NCBI GenBank assembly: GCA_014706295.1
Contig: JACSVZ010000014.1
Span: 73,380,435 to 73,444,434, forward strand
Direction of reading: 5' to 3'
From: Lycocorax pyrrhopterus obiensis
Lineage: Eukaryota; Chordata; Aves; Passeriformes; Paradisaeidae
DNA length: 64,000 nucleotides
Notes under the pieces: model-generated
The model's input: only the letters and a program-made list of their open reading frames with translations
Database searches by the model: none
Told to the model about the DNA's origin: nothing
Translations under genes and position numbers: made by a program
Part shown: positions 12,937 to 24,931 of the stretch, in pieces
How positions within the stretch are numbered: the first letter of the stretch is position 1
Layout of the letters: each line of letters opens with the position of its first letter

Positions 12937-13505
12937 CCCCAGGACATTGTAAAATAGTATCACATGACATCTTACGTAGGAATCAGAAGTAGGGACTTTT
13001 ATTCCATTTCTTTTTTTTTTTTCACGTTTACATTTTAATTATTAAAATTTGCTCTCCCTCTCCCCTCCTGAACTGTTTTATGTTGCATATATCACTGCTT
13101 TATAAGTTATTTTTTAAGTTGAACTCAAAGGATAAATTCTTTTGATTTTGTTAGTGTCTGCCATTATGGATAGGAATAAAATTGCTTATACGAGCTTTCA
13201 TTAACTTTTGTTTGATACCAGCTACCCTGTGAATCACGAATTGTACTGTCTCAAGAAATAGAAGAAAGCTCATCTTAATTTTTTGGAGAAATTTAGTAAC
13301 TTCCGCCTAGTTTGGGGATTTTTTTTGATACTTTGCCTTTAAGAGAAAAAAAATAAGCACTGAAGGTTATTTTTCTTCTTTAATTGAAGCCTAATATCTG
13401 CAATATCTATTTTAAATGGAAGCCTGAATTTGATACAAGCTTCTCAGTTTATATAGAGTACTATAAGGTTACTGTAAGTGAGCTCCAATTGCTATAGAAT
13501 CTAGC

Positions 13506-13511
13506 AATAAA
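13506..13511 (+). terminator. Poly(A) signal AATAAA, SSBP2 proximal candidate
   Basis: Canonical hexamer about 880 bases after the SSBP2 stop codon, followed within 30 bases by a T/G-containing stretch. Confidence 0.5.
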
Positions 13512-14368
13512 GTGTCAGGGCTTCTCCTGCCCTTGGAATTGAGTTTTCTATTTAGCGTGGTCTTCTGTAAGGGTGGTAGTTAGTGGAAATACAGTAGAGT
13601 CCTTATCACCAAAACATTTCCTAACAACTTACAATTATGTTCCCCATTTTCAGTGATTCTCAAACAAATATGAGCAAAATATGAGAAAATATGGTCCGTG
13701 TTCCTAATTATAAACAGTATTTCCCAAGCCCATTTAGAAAATCAGGTCAGCCTGCTGCCTGGGTGTGTGTTTTCTACCATATCTGCCAGAATTAATTCCC
13801 CCAAAACTTTCCAGGCAGCAGCCTTTTTTGTTTTGAGCCAAAATGCCGCAGTAAACTGTTTATGACTGCTAGCCTTGCGAGGGTGTTACCTTTTGCCATG
13901 CACAGAAGAGGAACAAAGGTCTGGGCCCTTTTATAAGGAGGACAGACAGGTATGAAAGCTGGGGACAGAATGCAGAAAAAGGCCTAAAGGAAATGCTTCT
14001 GGAAGCATTCCCATTTCTCTTCAGGCAGAGCTCTGAAACCAGGATTATGGTACATTTACTTAGTTCCTGATGATTTTCAGCTCCCCCAAGAAAAAAAGGT
14101 TTTCAGTTTGTAGTGATACAAAGGCTGATGATCAGCAATGCAGGCACAAAGTGGCTCAGCAGAAATTTGTGCCACAGACAAACAGCAAATTCCTGTCCTT
14201 GGACTTAAATCTAGAAGAGCCACTCACAGAGGAGGAGCAGTTCTGGGATGTGGTATGTCCACGTGAAAGGGGATTTTTTTTTGAGGAACTTGTGATAAAG
14301 GAACATATGTGATTGGCTTGTGATGGTAACGGGATGTGTAAGGAATACTGCAATCTCCTAACTCATAG

Positions 14369-14409
14369 TTATTGCCATATATTATATGTGTATAATATAT
14401 GGAAATAAA
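14369..14409 (+). promoter_or_regulatory. Perfect AT-rich hairpin abutting AATAAA
   Basis: Arms 14,375-14,386 (CCATATATTATA) and 14,391-14,402 (TATAATATATGG) are exact inverse complements around a TGTG loop. After one mismatch the stem continues as TTATT/AATAA, so the AATAAA at 14,404-14,409 lies in the base of the stem. In an RNA this would mask the poly(A) signal. It could also be a chance AT-rich palindrome. Confidence 0.55.
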
Positions 14410-17400
14410 AAGATTTAACACTTTACTCTCCTGTTGGGCCTATTCAAAGATGAAAGTTTCAGAGGATTAAAATTATGTTGAAGTATCAAAGATTTTGGTA
14501 GCATTACTTTTTATTAAGAACTACTTGATTAGATGTAAACATGACCTAGATAGTCATTATATGGTTTTGTAGACTGTATTCCCATTGATTATGAAGGTCA
14601 CAATCATTTGCATGTCTTTGGAAAACACTTTGTTGCTGTCTCCAAAGATGCTGGCAGACCCTGCTATTGGCTTGAGTCACAAACACAAAATCAGGTGTAA
14701 TTTCCTCAGGCCCTTTGCTGTTGTCACTAACACCACTTGGGTGGCCCCAGTACACCCAGAGTCCCGGTGTCCTTGCAGCCTGTGTTTGCCACCTGTATTA
14801 TCTGTGGTAGCCTTCCAGGGACCCGAGGACTCTTTCTGGCCCAGTTCCAGTCAGATGATGTCACTGCTTATGGACTAATGTAGATGGGAACAGTGCATCA
14901 AGTGCCAAAGCCCATTCCCTAGGTCAGTGAGCTGTCAGGCACCTTGGAAGGATGGAAGTCTGACCATTAAACCTGTGCATGGAATTGCTGACAGAGATTG
15001 GATGTCATTATCAAAAATGTTATCCTCATTTTTATACAAGACCATAACATCCTTTCAGGCACGTAATTCAGTCACTGTGTCCTGCATTTCTCATTTTCAT
15101 ACCCACATAGCCCCACAGGCAGCCACTGGTGTCACTAATGCTTTGTCCAAGGCTTTACCCCGCCTCAGCCAGGCATTGCAGAGGCCAGGTTCTGCAGCTG
15201 AACCATTAGAAAACAATCTTATGTGCTAATCACTCAACTTCAAAATTACACCTTTGGATTATTTTTTTCTTAATTTGCACAGGGCTTTTTGCTTGTTCAG
15301 TTTTCTTTCTTTTGCTTACAAATCCTTGTAGGATTTTCATGGTATCAAGAGCATCAATATGGGAAGAAAGACTATTCCCAAGCAGTTTTTGCTCCCACTT
15401 AGATTTCTTATGCTCCAGATACCAGGAGCAATGCAACTGCTGTTTGGTTCTGTTCTTATGCAACAGCATCGTTGATGTCAGAACTTGTCCAGCTCTGCGA
15501 GGAATTTTGTTTTAAGTGCTGCAGGATAGATCCTCTCACACTAGGTTTTTAGATAGATCTTGCTCTTTAGTATAGAAATAAATAGATGGTGATTCTGTAA
15601 ATGGGTCTTTCAGGCCAGGTTGAAGTAAGCCTTTTTAAAAACAGAAGTGATGAAATCTTAGAGTAGCAGAAATGAAGAATAAGGGATTTCTTATGCTGTG
15701 AGAACTCTTGCAGATATTCTGGCTTTGTAGAAATCAGCTGAAACTGGATTCACTTGTGAACTTCACAGTGAAACCAGGGTCTTACCTGCTGCTTAAACCT
15801 ATGGAAAAGAGTGTTCAGATCCAGATTTATCTCCACGTCATCCAGATTTTATCGCCACGTCTAAGTCTTGTAGGCAAGAACAGGGTTTGGGGCAAGGAAG
15901 AAGCTGTCTGAATCACAGGTAAAGCATGTGGCCTGGAATGCAATAACAAGATACCTGGATATTTGCATGTAGGGATTGAGTTATTTTCTTAATTACCGGA
16001 GAATGAGGAAAAACTGCAGTTGCACTCCCTCCCCGGCAAAAAATTCCATTTTTTATTTGGAAGCCCTCTGGTAGCAGAGCCTCAGCCACTCAACAGGTCA
16101 CGTGTTCAGAGACAGTAACAACTTTCAGCCTGTTCCCCATAATGGAGGATTCAATGTTCCATGTCCCAGGACATCCGGCTGTTCCTTTCCCTTCCAACAG
16201 GAATACTCAATGAGAAATATACAGGCTAATAATTTATTTCAAATAATTCCAGTTGGGAAAAAGTGAATGGAAGCTTGCTTCTTTAAGGATGCATCAAAGG
16301 ACAGCTTCTTCTTCTGCCTAAAACCAACTGAATGTTCCTCTGTTCTGTGGCTAGCAAATGCAGTACTGCATGTGCAAATGATTTGGAATTAGATTTAAGG
16401 AGGGACTAGCTGTTACAATATTTAGTGTTGATCACTTTATTCAGAAGGACTTTTCAGCTGATACGTGTTGCACAGATTTCTATTTCTGTATCAGTTAATT
16501 ATTAAGTGTTTTCCCCTGTTCCTAGTCAGCTCTGATCCATTGTTATTCTTATGGTGCCTAAGTATGAACTGGATTCTTCAGTATTTGACCCTACACATTT
16601 TCATTTCAAGAACATAAAATATACCTTAATAATGTAAAAAGTACAGGTAAATTTACTTTTTCTTTAATTCACTATAAGTGGTGATATAACTGTGGGTCCT
16701 GTCCCAGACACTCTTGGGTTTGCTCAGGCCTTAAGGATGGGAATGCTGACAAAGTACATCTTTCAAATAAACCCCTAAAAACTATTTCAACACTGACATC
16801 TCACACTGAGGACCCAATTCCTGATTTAGTGATCCAAAACAACTGTAAAAAATCAGAGATAAATGAGTTACATTTCAAGTTTACTGTATGCAGCTCTCTC
16901 TACTTTTCAGATGTTATTGGCACAATCCTATAAACTGCTGCTTGTGCCAGTTCTGCTGAAACTTTGATGAAACCACTCACACAAGGTCATTTTTTGGGTA
17001 GGATTTCACCTTAGTCTGGGTCAAATACATACCTTAGCTGTGGTGTGACATTATTTGGCAGATGTAAAAACTGAGTATCTAGAGCAAAATACAGAGGGTC
17101 TGTAGAAATTACCGAAACGATGTTTCAACCTGAAAAATGAGAAAAGAGAATTTAAAATACTGCTTTGCACTCCTGTATAGAGTCTACATATTGGAAACAA
17201 ATTACAGTAACAAATCTAGAAAAAATAAATGGATCATCTACTCAGCACATGAAAATTCTGATCCTGCCAACAGCTTCACGTTGGTTTGAAATTGAGCCTG
17301 CACATAGTTAAACAGATCTAAGAACACAGGTGGTATCCTTCAGGAAAGTAAAAAAGTAAGACTGTAATAATCTAAACCCATGCTTGAACATGGAGCGTGT

Positions 17401-17765
17401 AGAGCTCAAATTAAGTCTTTCCTAAGCAGACATTATTTGACAGGTTTTACCAGTGCAGGAGCATGTTTATGTATCCATAGTACTGACATGCGGAACAGTT
17501 TTGGCTTTCTTCTGTTTCTTACTTTATTAGAGCTTTGTTCACTATTACATGAACTATTTCTGTGACTTTGTTCTTCCATCTTGTTTTCAATTGTGCGGCC
17601 ATAGTTTCCCTCAACACAGCCAACAGCTTTGCAGTTTTAGTCCAAACTTCTGTTTGGTCGCTGTTCTTCATTTAAGCTTAAAATGTGTAAGAAAACCTCT
17701 CATGTAATGGGAAAACTTGCCATAAAAATGTATAAAGGTTTTCTTGGGTACATGTTTTCAAATTT

Positions 17766-17771
17766 AATAAA
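17766..17771 (+). terminator. Poly(A) signal AATAAA, candidate
   Basis: Hexamer inside an AT-rich, T-run-bearing stretch (17,700-17,790) that resembles a 3' UTR end. The plus strand is the only nearby gene's strand (SSBP2). Usage is not demonstrable here. Confidence 0.35.
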
Positions 17772-20700
17772 TGCAGTTTTCGGTTATAATTTGAAATGGT
17801 CACTTTCTAGCCACTATTTCAGTTTTGTGTGCAAAAGAAATGGAGAGAGATAAAGAAAATCACCTTATTTTTTTCTTTATTTGAATTCAGCATTATAAAT
17901 ATTTGCTGAAAGACATGGTTTTGGGGGAAATCAGATCAAAAAGAGATTTGCTGCCTAGTTGCTATACACAATACAGCTGGACTTCATGTTGAAAGCTCCT
18001 TCCACATCCCCAAAAGCGTACTGCTTGACATCTGATTTGTGTGACCTTGTACAAAGCCTAATTCACAAATAGTGGTTTAATTTGCCTGTTGAGTGTTTTC
18101 AGTATGTCTCGTGGATGATTCAGGGTTCTGTGGTCTCAGAAGAGTGGTCAAGCAGGCTTGTTCCCAGGGTCAGGTGGCTCAGGACTGGGTAATTATCCAC
18201 CAGAAACAAGGTGTTTGTTCGCTACCTCGCTGTTCTCTTGAGAACTTGCACAACTCTTCTTGCCGTTAGGTTCTGGGGATCCTTTTAAGATTTTACAATG
18301 CTGAGACAAGAGGCTGAATTTTGCTAAGAGAAAATTCTGGCAGTTTTTAGCATCAGTTGTCGTAGGGAAACAGCACAAAACATGGGGATTTAGAAAGGTG
18401 ATGTGTTCTCAGTACCCTGGGTGAACTAGGAAATAGACTGTACAACCTAGGAGTTTGGGCTGTTACAGAGATACTGAAATCATCAGTAATTGCTTTTAAT
18501 GGGAAAAATTATTGCTGTGGAACAACTGCTCTGATCCTTGAGGAGTCAAATTGTCAGCTGGATGAACTGGATATTTTGGGCTTTATTTCTGTTGTTTTAA
18601 TCTTCATGTTTTGCCCTCTCTCACTTGGACTTGCCCATTAAATGTACTGTGCCAGATCTTTGCACAAAAATAAGAGCATTTTGCCCAACAAACACGCAGG
18701 AAGTTGTTCACATCTGTAACTAGAGCCCTGCCGCAGAGAGTTCATTTCATTAGACAGAAATAGAGCATAACACCAGATAAGGAGTGGCATTGCAGCACCC
18801 CAAGAGCTCTCACTGCTCCAGATCAGGAAAGTTAGCATCTCACATACTCACAAATTAGATGAGATGGTTCCTAACAATGGTAGAAAATAGCTTGAAAGAA
18901 AAGCTGATTCTTGTCATGCAGACTGGAGGAAAATAAAATCCTAAATACAAGAGATATTTAATTGAGGTAGAAATTTACTAAAGGTCTCTGTAACAGAAGC
19001 ACAGAGCACATCCAGTGGTTTAGTGGGAAAGCAAAGTGGTGTTACTAAATTGTTGTCAATAAACATAACATCCAAAAGCAGGTACAAGCTATTTTCATTT
19101 TCATTTTTCTAGTGTCTTTTATTTTTTCTGATTATGTTGTAGTTTTGATTTGATTTGCATTTACATTAATGGATAAGGAAGAGAACACAAGTTCCTAAAG
19201 TAGGGCTGGAATGAATTAGGGCTGGAATTAGAGACATGGAAGAGTGGTGTGAGTAAAGCTGGAGTTTTCCGTTAGTTAAAAATCAAGTGAAGTTTTATAT
19301 TACTATTTTTCCAGGACAAAAAACATCCATACAATAAACTTTGGCTCTGTCATGGCTGTTTGAGAAGCGTGAATACAATTGCTGTGTGTGCTTGGAGACC
19401 AGTTTTGAGGCTTTTGGCTTTTGGGGGTTTTTTTTGGCAAGTATCCCCTTGGAGTGCATCTATTTTGTGCATGTTTGGCTAAAACCACAAAAACAAACCA
19501 CATTTTTTTATGGATTGATGTACACAAATCTGGTTCTGGTGGGAAGAGGAGGAAGATTTGGTAGCTGGTGGGTTAGCATATTTATGTGAATTACAGCATT
19601 GGTAAACTATTGTCAACTTTGTTCACATTGCAAAAGGTACTCTGTGTTGTCTACTGCTGGTGTTATAACCTGGGTGATCCATGCATATCCTGTAAATTCC
19701 TGTAGGTTTTGTGTGAGAAATTTTGTCACCACTGCTTGCTACTGTAAATTCTTGTTTTGAGGCAACAGGTGGCATTTGACTGTACAGCCATGTGTATTAT
19801 ATACTGCAACAGTCCTTGTTCTGTCCTCTGAACTCGCTGTCCACATAGAGTTGAAGCTCTGTTAAGCACGCTTAGTGGTTTCAGAATTTATTTCAAACAG
19901 CAGATCTACAAGCCATTTACAGGAATATTCAATGTAATGTAAGAGAACTCAACCCAGTTCATATCCTTGTCTGAGAGCTTGGGGTTGGATTTGAGCAGGC
20001 AGCTGCAGGTTTTGTGGCGTCCCAGTGCCTGTGCCTGTTCACCTAAGAGGTGTCACACCTGTGCAGGTGTCCCCTGGCAAAGGGGTGGCCCAGGCACAGC
20101 ACCTGGCCAGGCTGCTGCCTTACAAAGATGTGTGACCTGGTGTCTCTTTTATTCCCGAAAAACTGCACCAGTGCCGAGACAGAAGCCCATCTCTAAGGGC
20201 ATACTGGAGGCACAGCGCTGCCCAGCACTGCCTGGGGATTGTGTCCTCATCCCCACCCACTGCAGGCTTTACCTGAGGTGGTGTTTTAAAGAGACTTGAA
20301 CTCTCTGTCTCTACTGAGAGAGAAAAATAACCTGAATTCTGGGACTCTGGATTCTGTTTTACAGTATTTTATGATATACAACAAAGATCTGAAAATGTCT
20401 GTGTGTTCTTTGCTGGTTTCTGACATCAGAAGTTCAAGTCCTGTCTAGTCTGAAAGGCAATGATGGGAAAACTGAAGAAGCTTGGAAAGTTGAAGGGGAT
20501 TCTTACTTGGATTATTTTAAATTCTGTGTTTCTGTTGATAGTTTAATTAAATGACTAGGCTAATCTTTAGAATCAAGGCAGTCTTAATGACTTTGCACCT
20601 TCACCCTTTCATGTAAGACTTTGAGAACTTGCAATAAGTGTTCCTCATGCTTACAGTCCGATTTGTACATAAATTCCCTGTATTTCTAAGATCAAAAAAT

Positions 20701-23700
20701 ATTTCTACAGTTACTTCTGCCCTTTACAGAGAACAACAGGGCAATCCCAGTCCCATAATCCCGATATTTGTAGGTGTATTTTAGACAAAGAATGACTTTC
20801 AACATCATAAATGAAACTAATGTTCAGTGTTCCAGTCTCTGGAAGTAAAGAAAACCTCAGTAATTTTGCAAACCAGCAAGAATGAAACTTGTCTATATAA
20901 ATATTAATGTAGAAAGTGCATGCAAAACTTGATACTGCCTCTGACCTTAATCATTACTATTGATACTATTGGGGATCTCACAAATGTGTGTTTCAGAACG
21001 CTGTATTTCTCCTCAGTGTGTGCTTCATCCTCATTACCGACAGCTCCTGCAGAGAGCCAGTCCATGCCGTAGCCAAGGCGTGGGGATGCAGAACTCCACA
21101 GCACCATGAATACGTGGACATGTGTGTGTGTTGTGTTAGGATGAGTAACCACTGCAGCTGGAAACCCCGCCAGACCTTGTGTGTATAACTCTCCAGGGCA
21201 GCCTCTGGGATGTTTTGGGAGAGCTGCAGTCCCTGCGGACAAGAGCTGCCCAGCAGCGCTCCCATCCCAAGTGGCTCCAGGTCTTGCTTTGGGGGATCAT
21301 CATGAACTCAAGCCTCACTGTTTAATGTGTGACAAGCTCCTTGCCAGACTGTGAGCTGCAAAGGCACGGATGGTGTGGGTCACTGACCCAAAGCGTGTCC
21401 GGCTCGGAACCTCAGGCAGGGCTGTGACAGACTGGATTGTCATGGTGATACTGTGCCACCACATCAGACTTGTTTCCGCTCCATGCTGTGGCCTGATTCA
21501 TCCTGCCCTAATTTCAGCTGCCTAAAAATTACCAGCCTGGGTCTCGTGTGTAAGGCAGAGGAGGGACACGAGCGGAGATGCCTCTGGAAGATTGCATTAT
21601 GGCATCAGTTGCCCTCACCACTGATGAACGGCCGGAATTAGGTGGGATGAATCCAAGTGTTTAAAATTGGCTTCTCACACCTCTACACAAAAGTGTATTT
21701 ATTTGAGCTTGGAAGGGGCAAGAACAGTGCAGCTCCTTTGAACCTGAATCCAAGTGACTTACAGATGACTTTCTGAGTTCAATCTCAAACATGAGATTTC
21801 TGCCCTGTAGTGCTATTTTCTTTATTTCTACTTTGATTTTAATGAACAGGTATAGCTTGAACTTGCAACTTGTTGGAACATTTCTAGAGGGATTAGCCCT
21901 GCCTAGGAATCCTCACCTTTATTTGTTAAGTGGGCTTCCTCGTTACCTGCACTGATTCTCATTGGAAGCAACACATGAAGAAACCATTGCATAGATCAAT
22001 CAACACCAGCAACAGCATATGCAGCTTTTCAATTCAGCTGTGGGCTTGTAACTAAGGTATTAATGTTCCTACTTTCCAGGTGTGGCTACAGATTCCTTTC
22101 CTGAGAGCTTTAAGGAATAAGTCTAGGAGGTCTTGATTGAGGATTGTGAGAATACATGTAGTAACGGCAGTTTGTGATAGGTTTCATTGGGGGAAACTTG
22201 CGATAAATATGTTCGGATTTGATGTGCTGGTTTGGAGATGAGGGAACATCCCATGTCAGATAGAGCAGATGTTGCAGCCAGTGTTACTGTAGGTTAGCAG
22301 AGCTGCTTCCAGCAGGCTCCTCCTCTAGTTCCCCTTGATACCTTCCTCCATTACCTGCCAGTACAAAATCCTGACAGCCATTGTGCCAGTTCTTGTTGCG
22401 AGCTGAGGAAAGCTCAAGAGTAAAAACTCAAATGTTGTAGCTGCACCTTTCACCTTCATCAAGTGTCCACATTCTCAGAGCTGGGCTGGGACAGCAGTCG
22501 CCTCCACAGTTGCCCTATAACTTCATCACACAAAAGTGGGTGTCACTTTTTATGAGTTTAACAGAAGCAGTATTGATCCATTCACTTTATTTCCTAAGTT
22601 GTGAGTCATTCGCTCTTGGAAATGATACACATCTTGTGTAGGTATGAATAGAAAAATTGAGATTTGTTTCTTATGATGAGCTGGTACAACTCCTGCTCTG
22701 CTGTTCAATATTTTTGAGTGCTGAAGTTAACCAAAATGCTACCTTTATAGATTATCTCAGCCTCAGCTCTGCATGAAAATGGGTGTGAATTTCCAGTTGC
22801 TGTTCCTGGTTTCTCTGTGAATTCTGAGCCAAAGGTAAAGCAGTGGGAAAGATTGTTGTGGCAGCCGCTCACTGACAGCTTTTCAGATGCTTAAAGCCAT
22901 TCTGTCAGTCATCTGACAGTGTTCCAGTTTTCTCACTAGGTCACCATGTTGTTGTCAGCCAGTGCAGGAAAGGTGGATGAGCTCACCACCTGGGAAGAGT
23001 AGAAATGTAGCAAGTAATGAGCTGTGTTCTCCAACAGTCCTTTACTTGTAGAGCTTCACTTTCAATTAACATTTGTACCTTCAGTTGTTATTGTACCGTT
23101 CACTATCTTGAGGTGGTATGAGCAGAAATATATGAATATATATAATTTACCAGAAATATAGGCTTGTATTGTGCCTTTGTAATTCTCTTCAGCTTCAGTA
23201 TATATACGCTACGAGCAGGCGAACTTCCTCCCTCTTTTGGGATGTTCTTTACTACAACAGTAGCTGATGGCTTCATTAATATTGGCTCTTTTAGTCTTCT
23301 GGGGCTAACATTTCTGTTTTTCTGAGTGAAAATGCCATAGTGCCCTCAGCAGACATAAGCACAATGACATAACATTGCAGTGCATGCTGTCTCTTAGCTT
23401 CTCTCTACACGTGCTTGCATGTTGGAAAATCTGAAGAGCTGCTGTATAAATTGCTACATTATTTACCCAATACAGGTGGTTTTCTGTATCCCTTTTTTGC
23501 TCAAAACTCCTATTAACTCAGAAGTTAGTGATGGCTCGAAGGGGGTTTTGGAAGCACAAAGGATGCAGGGAGCAACTCTTCGGTAGTTTACAGGCTGCTA
23601 TAAATGTCTTTTCAGCAACGAAATGTAGCATTTTAGCAGTAATTTCCTAGTGAAAACACTGAGCGTGCTTATCACTTAAGATTTAATAAAAAAAGTGTCA

Positions 23701-24856
23701 GACTGTGTAATTGTAGCTCATATAATTTTGACACTTAAACATTTTTATCTACGTGTTATGCTATACCAACCAACACAGACCTGAAAGGTGACAGCCATGG
23801 TTTTGTTACACAAGAAGTCAGAGTTTTCCAGAGGTTCTGTTTTGATTTTTTGTTTCTTTACCACATTTTCACTGCAGAGGTATTTTTCTATATGGTTACC
23901 TGAGGCTTCCTTTCACCAACCAAAAGAGTCTGTAGCCCTCTGCACTGTGAAAGGCGAAGCCCCGTGGAGAGACACAGGCTTCGCACTTGCCCAGCAAATT
24001 AGCAGAAATTTCACCCAAGCCATAAAAGCCTCTTATGTTAATCTCTGTTTATGTAATTAAAGCAATTAGGGATAGGAGCTTCAGGAATAATGAGGTCTCT
24101 CTATCCTCCATTTACTCTCTCTGTGCTTCATAGGGATTTAAGGGTTCTTTTTTCAAGGCTCAGCTGTGTCTCTTCAAACCAGTGCAGTCTAAGCATCATG
24201 TGAAATGCAGTTTATGGAGATAGCATTGGAGCGTGAAAGATTTACTTCTGGTAGCAATGAAAAACATGTGTCCCTGTGGACATGGACACTTGCAAACAAG
24301 TCTGATACCAAGAATTAAAACAAATACATTCAAGATGGTACCAGTACATCAGACTCTGTTCTACAGTGGGGTTTTTAGCTTTTGTCATTTGTATTTTTTT
24401 TTGTGAAAAAAGGAGTTGGGGGGATCTCAGATCACATGGGGAATATTAGAAGTATATCACTCAACAATCATTTTATAAAGTCTAACTTCAAAATGCACTA
24501 TGATTTATTACAAAAGTATATTTTCTTCTGTTTGCTGACATGGTGGTTCCATTTTGTGATAAGTTAAACTCAGCAGTTAATTTGTTGCACTGCCTGGCTG
24601 CATGAATTCATCCAGTGTACATACGTACCTGTGCAGCATTATTTTTGGGGTTTGTATTTGAATTTGCAGTATTGATTATTATTTTTGTATTTTACTTTGC
24701 CTCTGTTATTGGAATTGTAGTAAACATAATTTATACATATGATTTTACAACTGTTTTGCAACTGAAAAGTCTCCTTTAAATTGTAAAGTTTTATTGATGG
24801 ATACTCATTAAAATGGTATAAGAATTATATTAATTGTTTTGTGTTTTGATGCTCTC

Positions 24857-24864
24857 TGTACATA
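24857..24864 (+). promoter_or_regulatory. PUM (Pumilio) motif TGTACATA
   Basis: Matches the UGUANAUA consensus, 62 bases before a canonical AATAAA, in a T-rich 3'-UTR-like block. This supports a transcript end near 24.95 kb but does not prove one. Confidence 0.35.
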
Positions 24865-24925
24865 AATATATGTCTATTTATCTGTTTAATGGTGCTTGTG
24901 TCTTGCAATTTTGGATACATTTTAG

Positions 24926-24931
24926 AATAAA
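24926..24931 (+). terminator. Poly(A) signal AATAAA, distal SSBP2 candidate
   Basis: Canonical hexamer followed about 15-25 bases later by a GTAGTTGTATTTT element typical of downstream U/GU sequences. It closes a T-rich block starting near 24,560. If used by SSBP2, the 3' UTR would be about 12.3 kb. Confidence 0.4.

Larger units (their letters stand above)
12628..13530 (+). other. SSBP2: SSBP2 3' UTR, proximal part
   Basis: Sequence after the stop codon. It contains a GT-repeat/CA-repeat pair that can fold (12,870-12,936), several poly-T tracts, an AATAAA at 13,175-13,180 and another at 13,506-13,511. The 13,506 signal is a plausible proximal cleavage signal. The exact 3' end cannot be fixed from sequence alone. 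Confidence 0.6.
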
